Shown in pieces: positions 1-8,443 of a stretch of 64,000 nt of DNA. The translations under genes and the position numbers were made by a program. The notes beneath the pieces were generated by a model. It did no database searches, was not told where the DNA came from, and saw only the letters and a program-made list of their open reading frames with translations. Each line of letters begins with the position of its first letter. The first letter of the stretch is position 1. The DNA comes from Pseudoduganella albidiflava (GTDB lineage Bacteria; Pseudomonadota; Gammaproteobacteria; Burkholderiales; Burkholderiaceae_D), in assembly GCF_004322755.1 (NCBI RefSeq), contig NZ_CP036401.1:1860001-1924000 (forward strand), read 5' to 3'.

Positions 1-1
1 C

Positions 2-1060
2 ATGATGGATAGCGATGTGATATTGATACTTTTGACGGACGGGATCGCGAACGGCGCGATCTACCTGCTGGCCGGGATCGGCATGGTGCTGGTGTTTTCC
101 GTGACACGGGTCGTGTTCGTGCCGTTCGGCGACGTGGCCGTGTTCGCCGCGCTGAGCCTGGCGGCATTCGAGGCCGGCCACCTGCCGCCCACGGTATGGA
201 TGGTGGCCCTGCTGGCGGCGATCGCGGTGGGACTGGAAGTGCTGCGGCTGGGGCGTGCCGGCGACTACCGGCGCATACCGGCCGCGGTGCTTGGCTGGGG
301 CCTCCTGCCGGCCTTGCCCTGTCTGGCGGCCTGGTCGCTCGCAGGGTCGCAGGCGCCCGCGCTGCTCAAGGTGCTGTGCGCCATCCTGCTGGTCGTGCCG
401 GTGGCACCGCTGGCGGCGCGCATCCTGCTGCAGCCGATCGCCGATGCCTCCTCGCTGGTGCTGCTGATGGCGGCGCTCGTCATGCATTTCCTGTTCGCCG
501 GGCTGGGCCTGATGTTCTTCGGTCCCGAAGGCCACCGCACGCAGGCGCTGCTCGACGGCACCTGGGACCTGGGCGCCACCTTCGCCGTCTCGATGCAGAC
601 GATCCTGATGGTCGGCGCGGCCGCCGTGCTGGGGCTGATGTTCTTCCTGTTCTTCGAATACACGCTGGTCGGCAAGGCGCTGCGCGCCACCGCCGTCAAC
701 CGTGTCGGCGCCCGGCTGGTCGGCGTGCGCCCGGCCCGCACCGCGCTGATGGCCTACCTGTGCGCTTCCCTGCTGGCGGGCCTGATCGGCGTGCTGATCG
801 CGCCCATCACCACCCTGTACTACGACTCCGGTTTCACCATCGGCCTGAAAGCGTTCGTGGCGGCCATCATCGGCGGCCTGACGAGCTACCCGCTGACCGC
901 GCTGGGCGCGATCGCGGTAGGCATCCTGGAAAGCTTCGGCGCATTCTGGAGCGGTGCCCTGAAAGACGTGATCGTGTTCAGCGTGCTGATTCCCGTGCTG
1001 CTGGTGCGTTCGTACTACGCCGTCCATTCCGAAGATGAAGTCGAGGAGATCAACCAATGA
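2..1060 (+). CDS. livH: Liv-type ABC transporter permease (LivH family)
   Basis: Inner-membrane permease of a branched-chain amino-acid/amide ABC importer. The 352 residues are almost wholly hydrophobic and fit repeated membrane helices. The stretch around residues 225-255, with GKALRATA and VGARLVGV, matches the cytoplasmic EAA-like loop that contacts the ATPase in LivH proteins. It is longer than the usual roughly 290-300 residues, apparently from extra hydrophobic sequence at residues 75-130. The gene overlaps the next one by ATGA (1057-1060), so the two are translationally coupled. The start sits at the window edge, where two adjacent ATG codons exist and no upstream sequence is available to choose between them. 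The substrate cannot be read from the permease. A matching binding protein is encoded at 10019-11173 on the other strand. Confidence 0.88.
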   Translation: MMDSDVILILLTDGIANGAIYLLAGIGMVLVFSVTRVVFVPFGDVAVFAALSLAAFEAGHLPPTVWMVALLAAIAVGLEVLRLGRAGDYRRIPAAVLGWGLLPALPCLAAWSLAGSQAPALLKVLCAILLVVPVAPLAARILLQPIADASSLVLLMAALVMHFLFAGLGLMFFGPEGHRTQALLDGTWDLGATFAVSMQTILMVGAAAVLGLMFFLFFEYTLVGKALRATAVNRVGARLVGVRPARTALMAYLCASLLAGLIGVLIAPITTLYYDSGFTIGLKAFVAAIIGGLTSYPLTALGAIAVGILESFGAFWSGALKDVIVFSVLIPVLLVRSYYAVHSEDEVEEINQ

Positions 1061-2901
1061 GCCGCATCCTCTTCCACCGCCACGCGCCGCTGGCCGTCGT
1101 GGCCGCGCTGTTCCTGCTGCCGCTGGCGCTCGGCAATTTCGGCATCGGCCTGATGAACGACATCGGCATCGGCGCCATGGTCGCCCTGGGCCTGGTGATG
1201 CTGACCGGCGTCGGTGGCGTGACGTCGTTCGGGCAGGCCGCCTTCGTCGGCATCGCCGCCTACTCGACCGCGTGGCTGACCGCCGCGCAGGGGCTGTCGC
1301 CCTGGCTGGGCCTGCTGTTCGCGCTGGCGACGACCGGCGGCGCCGCCCTGGTGATCGGCATGCTGACCTTGCGCCTGGGCAGCCACTACCTGCCGATCAG
1401 CACCATCGCCTGGGGCCTGTCGGTGCCGCTCGTGCTGAGCAATATCGAAGCGCTGGGCAGCCACACGGGCATGAGCAATATCGTGCCGATCCATATCGGC
1501 GGCTACTCGCTGGCTTCGTCGGGCGCCATGTACTACCTGATCTGGGGCACGCTGGGCCTGGTCTACCTGTTCAGCAGCAACCTGCTGCGCTCGCGCCAGG
1601 GCCGGGCCATGCGCAGCCTGCGCGGCGGCAACAGCCTGCTGGCCAGCGTGGGCGCCGACGGCTACCACCTGCGCCTGAAACTGTTCGTGTACTCGGCCCT
1701 GGTGGCCGGCCTGGCCGGCTGGCTGTACGCGCACAACAGCCGCTATGTCAGCCCGTCGACGTTCGACGTCCACGGCAGCATCAACTACCTGCTGATGGCG
1801 GTGGTCGGCGGCCTGCTGCAGCTGCCCGGCGCGCTGATCGGCTCGGCCATCGTGATCCTGCTGCGCAATACGCTGCAGGATGTGCTGCCCCTGCTGTCGA
1901 GCCGCGGCACGCAGCTGGAAGTCATCGTGTTCAGCCTGCTTTTCCTGCTGCTTTTGCACCGTGCACGGGCCGGTGTGTGCGGCTTCGCGCTGAAGCTGGC
2001 GGCGAAGTACCGCCGTGCCCCGGCGCCGGTGGCCCCGCCGCCGCGCGGCGACACGCAGCCGCTGGCCCGGCGCAGCCAGCCGGCGGCCGGCAAGACCATC
2101 CTCAGTGCCCGGAACGTGACGCGGCGCTTCGGCGGCCTGGTGGCTGTCAACGATGTCAGCTTCGACATCGCGGCCGGCGAGATCGTCGGCCTGATCGGAC
2201 CGAACGGCGCGGGCAAGTCGACCATGTTCAACCTGCTCACCGGCGCCATCGGGCTCAGTTCGGGCACGGTGTCGTTCATGGACCGCGACGTGACGAAGCT
2301 GTCCCAGCGCGACATCGCCCAGCTCGGCATGGCGCGCACTTTCCAGCACGTCAAGCTGCGGCCCCAGATGAGCCTGCTCGACAACGTGGCGCTGGGCGCC
2401 CACGGGCGTACCCGCAGCGGCCTGCTGGCCGCCGGCCTGGGCCTGGACAAGCACGAGGAACGCCAGATCTTCCTGGAGGCGCGCACGCAGCTGGCGCGCA
2501 TCGGCCTGGCGGGCCGCGAGCATGAACTGGCGGGCGCGCTGCCCCTGGGCACGCAGCGCCTGCTGGAGATCGCCCGCGCGCTGATGGGCGACCCGGTGAT
2601 GCTGGTGCTGGACGAACCGGCGGCCGGCCTGCGCCATGGCGAGAAACAGGAACTGGCCGAGCTGCTGAAGCAGCTGCGCCGCGACGGCGTGACCATCATG
2701 ATCGTCGAACACGACATGGACTTCGTCATGAAGCTGGTCGACCGCCTGGTGGTGATGAACTTCGGCAGCAAGCTGATGGAGGGCGATCCCGCCGCGGTGC
2801 GGCGCGATGCGGGCGTGCAGGCCGCCTACCTGGGCGGCGACCTCGCCGAAGAGCAATCCGACAACACGAAACAAGCAGTCTGCTTGGGAGACGCGGCATG
2901 A
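1057..2901 (+). CDS. Fused LivM permease / LivG ATP-binding protein
   Basis: One 614-residue chain combines a LivM-type membrane domain (about residues 1-315) with a LivG-type ATPase domain (about 350-610), joined by a basic, proline-rich linker. The ATPase half shows Walker A GPNGAGKST near residue 380, Walker B LVLDEP and an H-loop IVEHDMD. Its signature motif reads LPLGTQ instead of the usual LSYGQQ, a noticeable departure. The gene overlaps its neighbours at both ends by 4 bp (ATGA), so livH, the fusion and livF form one tightly coupled operon. The fusion fixes one permease and one ATPase in the same polypeptide; the other permease and ATPase come from the flanking genes. Confidence 0.9.
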   Translation: MSRILFHRHAPLAVVAALFLLPLALGNFGIGLMNDIGIGAMVALGLVMLTGVGGVTSFGQAAFVGIAAYSTAWLTAAQGLSPWLGLLFALATTGGAALVIGMLTLRLGSHYLPISTIAWGLSVPLVLSNIEALGSHTGMSNIVPIHIGGYSLASSGAMYYLIWGTLGLVYLFSSNLLRSRQGRAMRSLRGGNSLLASVGADGYHLRLKLFVYSALVAGLAGWLYAHNSRYVSPSTFDVHGSINYLLMAVVGGLLQLPGALIGSAIVILLRNTLQDVLPLLSSRGTQLEVIVFSLLFLLLLHRARAGVCGFALKLAAKYRRAPAPVAPPPRGDTQPLARRSQPAAGKTILSARNVTRRFGGLVAVNDVSFDIAAGEIVGLIGPNGAGKSTMFNLLTGAIGLSSGTVSFMDRDVTKLSQRDIAQLGMARTFQHVKLRPQMSLLDNVALGAHGRTRSGLLAAGLGLDKHEERQIFLEARTQLARIGLAGREHELAGALPLGTQRLLEIARALMGDPVMLVLDEPAAGLRHGEKQELAELLKQLRRDGVTIMIVEHDMDFVMKLVDRLVVMNFGSKLMEGDPAAVRRDAGVQAAYLGGDLAEEQSDNTKQAVCLGDAA

Positions 2902-3620
2902 GTCCTATCCTGGAAATCGACAACCTGCAGGTCAACTATGGACAGGTCGAGGCGGTGCGCGGCATCTCGCTGAAGCTGATGCCGAAGGAAATCGTCTCCG
3001 TCATCGGGCCGAACGGTGCCGGCAAGACGTCGCTGCTGGCGGCGGCCGTGGGGCTGCTGCCGGCGCGCGGCGCGGTGCGGATGGATGGCGAATCGCTGGA
3101 CGGCGTCGACGTCGAGGAACGCGTCCGGCGCGGCCTGTGCCTGGTGCCGGAACAGCGCGAACTGTTCGGCGACATGTCGGTGCTGGACAACCTGCTGCTG
3201 GGCAGCTACAGCAAGCGCGATTCGTCGGCGGCGCGCAACCGCAAGCTCGACGGCGTGTATCACCGCTTCCCCCGGCTGGCCGAGCGGCGCACCCAGCGTT
3301 CCAACACGCTGTCCGGCGGCGAGCGGCAAATGCTGGCGCTGGGCCGCGCGCTGATGGCCGAGCCGCGCGTGCTGATGCTGGATGAGCCGAGCCTGGGCCT
3401 GGCGCCGAAGATCGTCACGGAAATCCTCGCCATCGTGCGCGCGCTGCGCGACGACGGCATCTCGATCATCCTCGTCGAGCAGAACGCGCTGGCCGCGCTG
3501 CGCAGTTCCGACCGTGGCGTGGTGCTGGAACTCGGCCAGGTGTCGCTGGCCGGCGCTTCCGACGAGCTGGCCCGCGATGCGCGCGTGCACGCCACCTACC
3601 TCGGTGGCGGTACCGACTAG
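2898..3620 (+). CDS. livF: Liv-type ABC transporter ATP-binding protein (LivF family)
   Basis: Second ATPase of the importer, 240 residues, the normal LivF length. Visible motifs are Walker A IGPNGAGKTS, ABC signature LSGGERQ, Walker B VLMLDEPSLGLAP and H-loop LVEQNA. The start overlaps the stop of the permease-ATPase fusion by 4 bp. No binding-protein gene is in the operon; the nearest candidate is on the opposite strand at 10019-11173. A strong GC-rich hairpin follows the stop codon directly (3627-3655). Confidence 0.92.
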   Translation: MSPILEIDNLQVNYGQVEAVRGISLKLMPKEIVSVIGPNGAGKTSLLAAAVGLLPARGAVRMDGESLDGVDVEERVRRGLCLVPEQRELFGDMSVLDNLLLGSYSKRDSSAARNRKLDGVYHRFPRLAERRTQRSNTLSGGERQMLALGRALMAEPRVLMLDEPSLGLAPKIVTEILAIVRALRDDGISIILVEQNALAALRSSDRGVVLELGQVSLAGASDELARDARVHATYLGGGTD

Positions 3621-3626
3621 CGGCGG

Positions 3627-3655
3627 GGCGGACCGGCTGCAACGGCCGGTCCGCC
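3627..3655 (+). terminator. Hairpin after the liv operon
   Basis: A perfect 11-bp stem (GGCGGACCGGC / GCCGGTCCGCC) with a 7-nt loop lies 6 bp after the livF stop. There is no T-tract, so it may work as an RNA-stabilising or factor-assisted end rather than a classical intrinsic terminator. Confidence 0.5.
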
Positions 3656-3677
3656 GCGATGAACACGGGAGTACCTC

Positions 3678-3920
3678 ATGCTTGATCACTTTCGCCATGA
3701 TCCGGCGGGCTGTCCCGCCGAACCGCTGGACGGGCTGCGGGCGCCGGCCTTTGCGGCAGCCAACCTTCGTGCCACCCAACCCACCGCGCCTGCCGCGCCG
3801 CCGTCCGGCAAACCCATGAAGCGGGACTGGCTTGCCGAAGCGCTGTCTTGCGACCGCGAGCGAAAAAAGATGTCGCAAAAGGCGGTCGAGCAGCAGGGGT
3901 CTGTCCCCGGTAAGTGTTAG
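3678..3920 (+). CDS. Possible small protein whose 3' end runs into palindromic repeats
   Basis: An 80-residue reading frame starts with ATG 6 bp after a GGGAG ribosome-binding site and lies 57 bp after livF, so it may be translated as the last cistron of the liv operon. No family is recognised. The protein is rich in Ala and Pro, with a charged stretch (DRERKK) near the end. The last ten or so codons (QQGSVPGKC) are encoded by the first copy of the palindromic repeat, so an older gene may have been cut off by repeat insertion. It could equally be a chance frame. Confidence 0.3.
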   Translation: MLDHFRHDPAGCPAEPLDGLRAPAFAAANLRATQPTAPAAPPSGKPMKRDWLAEALSCDRERKKMSQKAVEQQGSVPGKC

Positions 3921-4130
3921 CTGTAGCGCTTGCCGTTTTCTCCGTCAGGGGACTGACCCCGGTGTTTGCCGGCGTACCAATTACGCCAGCAAAAACCGGG
4001 GTCGGTCCCCTTGGTCATAGTTGGCAACTTGGATAGTACCGACGACTGGCGGGGACAGACCCCTGCTGCTCTGGCGCTCTTTCGACATCAAACATCGCTA
4101 TCCAAGCGGAACCGGGGTCAGACCCCGGTT
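3870..4130. repeat. Cluster of five GGGGTC-type palindromes with outer inverted repeats
   Basis: Five imperfect palindromes of 13 bp are packed here: GGGGTCTGTCCCC (3896-3908), GGGGACTGACCCC (3948-3960), GGGGTCGGTCCCC (3998-4010), GGGGACAGACCCC (4051-4063) and GGGGTCAGACCCC (4114-4126). The first and fourth copies are also embedded in longer inverted repeats of about 40 bp (roughly 3871-3910 against 4050-4090), sharing AGCAGCAGGGGTCTGTCCCC and a more diverged arm. The arrangement resembles a REP/REPIN-like composite element between two transcription units. The rest of the 3621-4160 gap holds only the hairpin and the doubtful small frame. Confidence 0.75.
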
Positions 4131-4160
4131 TCAGGAAATATTTCTTCTATCCCAGCCCCC

Positions 4161-7145
4161 TCAGAACTTGTACCGCGCCCCCACCATATAGCGCGGGCCG
4201 CCGGTCGACACGCTCAGCACCTGCATGACGGTCCGGCCATGGGCGCGCTGGGTGGCGTCGGCAAGGTTGATCGCCTCCAGGGCCAGGCTGAGCCTGTCGG
4301 TGACGTTGTAGCCGACGGAGAGGTCGAACTGGCCGTAGGGTTCCACGTAGACCGGATTCGCGCGGCCACTTTCCGCCACCGACGCCAGGAAGCGGTCGCG
4401 CCAGTTGTAGGCCAGCCGCACCGACAGCTTGCGGTCTTCGTAGATGCCGACCAGGTTGGCGGAATCGGACAGTCCCAGCAGGGCGAACTGCGCGCCGACG
4501 CCGGTGTCGTTGTAGCGCAGGTCCGACTTCACGTACGTGTAGTTGGCCTGGACGCCGAAGCCGTTGCCGAACATGTGCTGCCAGTTGACCTCGGCGCCTT
4601 TCAGCGACGACTTGTTCTGGCTGATGTAGGTCGTCACGTTGTAGGGCAGGGCGGGGTCGCCCGGGATGCCGGTGATCACGCCCGCGGCATTGCCGGTGCC
4701 GGTGCTGCCGGTCATCGTCACGCCCGGCTGGCCATCGAAATTGCGCAGGATGTAGTTGCGCAGGCAGTCGGTGTCGGCCGGCTTGCAGCCCGCCGCCACC
4801 GCGGCGTTCCAGTACTTGCCGCCCACCGGCGTGGTCGCCGTGCCCGACGCCTCGACGAAGCTGGCCTGGCCGGCGTAGCCGCTCAGGTCCTTGTGGAACA
4901 GGCCCAGCGAGACCATGCTCTGCCGCGTGTAGTACCACTCGGCCGACAGGTCCAGGTTGCGCGACTTGACCGGCGACAGCCGCGGGTTGCCGCGCGTGAC
5001 ATTCAGGCCCGTGACGCCGGCCACCGCGCCATACGTGGCGCCGCCCTGGATCTGGTCCCAGCGCGGCCGTCCGATCGTCACGCCGTAACTGGCGCGCACC
5101 TTCAGGGTGGGCAGCACGTCCATGTCCCAGTCCACCGTCGGCAGCCAGTTGTGGTAGTCGCCATGCTCGGTGCGCAGCGTGCCGGGGGTGCTGGTGACCG
5201 GATATTCGTTCTGCGCGACCCAGCGCACCAGGCTCGGATCGGCGACCGTGGCATCGGTATCGACCTTCGTCCTTTCATAGCGCAGCCCGATGCCGGTATG
5301 CATGGGCATCGCCGTATCCCACTCGGTATTGAACTGAACGTACAGCGCGCTCGACTTCTCGCGCAGCGCACGCACTTCCGTCGGCGCGGCCAGGCTCGGC
5401 GTGAACATGGCCGCGTTGCCGGTGACGTCGATCGCGTTCTGGCGCACCTTCACGAAGTCGACCACGGGGATCGTCGTCCACATCTTCGGGTCGTCCGAGC
5501 CGTCCAGCTGGCCGAAGTAGTCGCGCAGGTTGGCCGGCGTCCAGTAGCTCTGGTCGTACACCGTGGCGGCGTTCTGGTGGCCGCCCGGCGCGGTGCCCTG
5601 CCAGGCATCCTGCTGCACCTGCTGCCAGGCCGAGTTGTAGCGGGTGCGCGTGACGGACAGGCCGAAATTGAGTCCGGACGATTCGCCGATGTCCAGCTTC
5701 GCGCCGGCCTGGGCCTGGTCGATCACCTGCCTGCTGCGGGCATCCTGGAACCATGACCCGGTGACCTCGTTGCCGATCGGGGTGTAGTCCATGTACAGCA
5801 CCGGCAGTTCATGCGTGAAGTCGGCGCCATTGGTGTTGCGGCCGAAGCTGGCGGTGGTGATGTCGTTCAGGCTGCCGAACGGGCTGTCGGAGCCGGAACT
5901 GGCCACCGAGTGGTGCAGGTCCAGCGACAGGCGCAACCGCGCGTTGGCGCGGAAAAACGTGTTGAAGCCGGTGGACTTCAGCGTCGACACGGTCGCGTAG
6001 TCCTGGGCGACCGAAGCGAGATCCTGCATGACCGACTGCTCTTCGTAGTACGACGGCGACGAGACCGGGCCGGTGACCCAGTCGCTGCGCTGGTTCTGCG
6101 CATGGCTCCACCACACGCCGACCGAGGTGCCCAGGGTCTGGATCTTGTTGCGGGCATAGGTGTAGTCCAGCGTGCTGGTCCAGTCGCGCGTGGGGCGGAA
6201 CTGGAACGTCAGCTGGCCGTTGGTGCGCTGGCGCTGCGAGCCGGTCAGCGAGTACGACAGGCTCTGCGGCGTCAGGTAGATGCCCGAGGTGGGCGCGTTC
6301 GTCGCCGTGCCCGGCGCGATCGCGCCGTAGCCATCGGTGGTGCCGGCCTGGAACGGGCCGATCCAGCCGCCCACCTGCGCCTGGTTGAAACCCGAGTTGC
6401 GCGACTGGTAGCTGGCCGTGAGCGACAGCCCGAACATGTCGCCGGTGCCGAACCTGCGGCTGATCAGCGCCGATACTTCGGGCGTCACCTTCTTGCCGTT
6501 CAGCTGGTCCGGCAGGTTGGTGTTCGACTTGTCGTATACCAGCTTGCCGCCGATGCTGGCCTGGTTGCCCAGTTCGAGCGGGCGGCCCGTCATGATGTTC
6601 AGCGTGGCGCCGATGCCGCCCGGCGGGCTGTCCGCGCGGGCGCTCTTGTACACCTGGATGCGCGACACGGCTTCCGAGGCGAGGTTGCCGAAATCGAAGG
6701 AGCGGCTGCCGCGGTCTTCCAGGTTCGCTGCCGGCATCTGCCGGCCATTCAGCAGGACCAGGTTGAAGTCCGGCCCCACGCCGCGCACGGTCACGCGCGA
6801 GCCTTCGCCGCGCGAGCGGTCGATCGACACGCCGGAGATGCGCTGCACCGCCTCGGCCAGGTTGGTGTCCGGGAACTTGCCGATATCGTCGGCGACGATG
6901 CCGTCGACGATGCCGTCGGCATTGCGCTTCATGTCGATGGTCGACTGCATGGCCGCGCGGATGCCCGTCACGATCACCGTGTTGGCGGGCGCTGCGGCCG
7001 CGGGCTGGCTGGCGCCGGCCGTCGTCGGCGGCGGTACCTCCTGGGCCAGCGCGGGCACGAACAGCGTCGCGCAGGCGCCGGCCACGGCCAGTGCCATGCT
7101 GCGCGGGGTGATACGGGGTACAGCGTCATTGCGGGCTCTTGTCAC
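4161..7145 (-). CDS. TonB-dependent receptor, carbohydrate-type (TIGR01782-like)
   Basis: Outer-membrane beta-barrel receptor for active, TonB-driven uptake. From the chosen GTG start (7145; AGGAG lies just upstream) the protein has 994 residues. It has a signal peptide ending near ALAQ, a TonB-box-like TVIVTG segment and a plug domain with IGKFPDTNLAEAVQRI, typical of the large receptors often linked to oligosaccharide import. It ends in the aromatic C-terminus YKF expected for barrel insertion. A longer in-frame ATG at 7250 would put charged sequence before the signal peptide, so GTG is preferred. A LacI-type half-palindrome (7362-7375) lies upstream. The substrate is unknown. Confidence 0.85.
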   Translation of the reverse strand: MTRARNDAVPRITPRSMALAVAGACATLFVPALAQEVPPPTTAGASQPAAAAPANTVIVTGIRAAMQSTIDMKRNADGIVDGIVADDIGKFPDTNLAEAVQRISGVSIDRSRGEGSRVTVRGVGPDFNLVLLNGRQMPAANLEDRGSRSFDFGNLASEAVSRIQVYKSARADSPPGGIGATLNIMTGRPLELGNQASIGGKLVYDKSNTNLPDQLNGKKVTPEVSALISRRFGTGDMFGLSLTASYQSRNSGFNQAQVGGWIGPFQAGTTDGYGAIAPGTATNAPTSGIYLTPQSLSYSLTGSQRQRTNGQLTFQFRPTRDWTSTLDYTYARNKIQTLGTSVGVWWSHAQNQRSDWVTGPVSSPSYYEEQSVMQDLASVAQDYATVSTLKSTGFNTFFRANARLRLSLDLHHSVASSGSDSPFGSLNDITTASFGRNTNGADFTHELPVLYMDYTPIGNEVTGSWFQDARSRQVIDQAQAGAKLDIGESSGLNFGLSVTRTRYNSAWQQVQQDAWQGTAPGGHQNAATVYDQSYWTPANLRDYFGQLDGSDDPKMWTTIPVVDFVKVRQNAIDVTGNAAMFTPSLAAPTEVRALREKSSALYVQFNTEWDTAMPMHTGIGLRYERTKVDTDATVADPSLVRWVAQNEYPVTSTPGTLRTEHGDYHNWLPTVDWDMDVLPTLKVRASYGVTIGRPRWDQIQGGATYGAVAGVTGLNVTRGNPRLSPVKSRNLDLSAEWYYTRQSMVSLGLFHKDLSGYAGQASFVEASGTATTPVGGKYWNAAVAAGCKPADTDCLRNYILRNFDGQPGVTMTGSTGTGNAAGVITGIPGDPALPYNVTTYISQNKSSLKGAEVNWQHMFGNGFGVQANYTYVKSDLRYNDTGVGAQFALLGLSDSANLVGIYEDRKLSVRLAYNWRDRFLASVAESGRANPVYVEPYGQFDLSVGYNVTDRLSLALEAINLADATQRAHGRTVMQVLSVSTGGPRYMVGARYKF

Positions 7146-7361
7146 TTGTTCTCCTCTTTGCTCTGGAAATGCCGCGCGGTGGCGGCGTGGTGTGGTGATT
7201 GCGATGGGCCAGCCGCGGTCTCGCGGTGAAAACAGCGTCAGCTGCTTCAAGATAGAAAGGCGGCATGCCAGCGTCTATACGCATGCCTACCTAGTGGCAC
7301 GCGGCGTGCGCCATCGAACGGCGCCAGCAGCCACAAGGGCGCCTTGTTTTTCCGCCGCCGC

Positions 7362-7375
7362 TGAAATCGTTTTCG
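7362..7375. promoter_or_regulatory. LacI-type operator-like sequence upstream of the TonB receptor
   Basis: TGAAATCGTTTTCG resembles the TGAAANCGNTTTCA boxes found between the GH3 and glk genes at 17962-18238. It lies about 215 bp upstream of the receptor start. The match is imperfect and on its own is weak evidence. Confidence 0.3.
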
Positions 7376-7491
7376 TAATGAAATCAAGCGCTTCGCGCGT
7401 GGCCCGGATACGCGGTGCCGAAAGCGTGACAAAGCCGCGCCGCCGGCCGGCTCGTGCATCGTCACGGGGCCTGTTGCGTATCGGGCACACA

Positions 7492-7560
7492 GGCGAAGCA
7501 GGGCATGAAGCAGGGCATGAAGCAGGGCATGAAGCAGGGTGAAAAGCAGGGCAGGAAGCG
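7492..7560. repeat. 12-bp tandem repeat
   Basis: Three exact copies of GGGCATGAAGCA (7501-7536) are followed by two decayed copies and preceded by a partial one. They lie between the TonB receptor and the response regulator (gap 7146-7641). No gene is supported in that gap; apart from this repeat and the LacI-like box nothing is recognised there. Confidence 0.8.
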
Positions 7561-7641
7561 GACGAGGGGAATGCCGTGGCCGGAGGCGTGGCGGCAGGTG
7601 GTGAACCGGGTGGACAGCCGGAGCGTGTGCCCCGGCGGGAG

Positions 7642-8283
7642 TCAGGTCTTCGGAAAATCGTGGGGGTGCAGGATGTCGAGCCCGAACGCCAGCACGGCAT
7701 CCCTGACCAGCGCCGCCGAGTTCGGGCAGCGCAGCTTGTCCTTGATCCTGGCCCGGTGCACGTCGACCGTACGCACGCTGATGTTCAGGTCGCGCGCGAT
7801 GATCTTGCTGACGTCGCCGCGCAGGACATGATCGAGCACTTCGCGTTCGCGCGGGCTCAGTTGCGCGAACTTTTCGCGCAGGCGCGCCTGTCTCTCGCGC
7901 TCGGGATAGCGGCTTTGCACGCCATCCAGGACCATCCTGATGCTGTCCATGATGCGGCGCGGGTCATACGGCTTCTGGAGGAAGTCCACCGCGCCATTGC
8001 GCAGGGCCCGCACCGAGACCGGCACGTCGCCGCTGCGCGAGACGAAGATGACGGGCAGTTCGCTGCCGGCGGACAGCAGGTGCTCCTGCAGCCGCAGCCC
8101 GCATGTGCCGGGCAGGTCCGCCTCGACCACGAGGCAGCCGGGCAGCAGCGGGTCGTACGCCTGCAGGAATGCTTCGGCGCCGGCATGGCACGCGGTGCGG
8201 ATCTGCGCCGCATCCAGCAGCCGCGCGAGCGCTGCGCGTGCCAGGGCGTCGTCGTCGACGATGTGTACGACAGGGGTCTCCAT
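7642..8283 (-). CDS. FixJ/NarL-type response regulator with Glu at the phospho-acceptor site
   Basis: A 213-residue two-domain regulator. The receiver domain (residues 1-120) has the acidic DDD triad at 10-12 and the conserved Lys in LQKPYD. The C-terminal LuxR helix-turn-helix reads LSPREREVLDHVL to SVRTVDVHRARIKDKL. By alignment with FixJ from memory (same spacing, Asp54), the phospho-acceptor is Glu54 (VVEADLPG instead of xTDxRMPG). A Glu there often mimics the phosphorylated state. The ATG at 8283 is chosen because the receiver begins there; an in-frame ATG at 8343 adds only a low-complexity leader. No sensor kinase is adjacent. It lies downstream of, and co-oriented with, the esterase operon. 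Confidence 0.85.
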   Translation of the reverse strand: METPVVHIVDDDALARAALARLLDAAQIRTACHAGAEAFLQAYDPLLPGCLVVEADLPGTCGLRLQEHLLSAGSELPVIFVSRSGDVPVSVRALRNGAVDFLQKPYDPRRIMDSIRMVLDGVQSRYPERERQARLREKFAQLSPREREVLDHVLRGDVSKIIARDLNISVRTVDVHRARIKDKLRCPNSAALVRDAVLAFGLDILHPHDFPKT

Positions 8284-8384
8284 GGAGCGGTTCTCTTGAT
8301 CGATCGGCGCGGGCGCGGCGGGCGCCGGCTGGAGCCCCGGCATGGCGCCGTCCGTCCCGCAGCGCGTGTTCGAGGTGGGGTTTG

Positions 8385-8417
8385 CCGGACCGCCCTGTGC
8401 GGAGCAGGGCGGTCCGG
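8385..8417. terminator. Strong hairpin after the esterase operon
   Basis: A perfect 13-bp stem (CCGGACCGCCCTG / CAGGGCGGTCCGG) with a 7-nt loop lies 27 bp beyond the esterase stop and before the response-regulator gene. No T-run follows on either strand, so it may be a processing or stabilising hairpin. It separates the regulator from the operon upstream. Confidence 0.5.
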
Positions 8418-8443
8418 AGCGTTGCGCGGCCTGCCTGGTTGGC

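Noticed and set aside
1015..2874. Long minus-strand frame of about 620 codons opposite the LivM-LivG fusion
   Set aside because: Its translation is very rich in His, Gln, Arg and Ala with no family pattern; it is the antisense shadow of the clear ABC transporter gene.
3966..5756. Long plus-strand frame opposite the TonB receptor
   Set aside because: Same kind of composition shadow; the receptor on the minus strand has signal peptide, plug and barrel features.
7492..7560. CRISPR array or coding repeat
   Set aside because: Direct 12-bp units without spacers and no supported frame.
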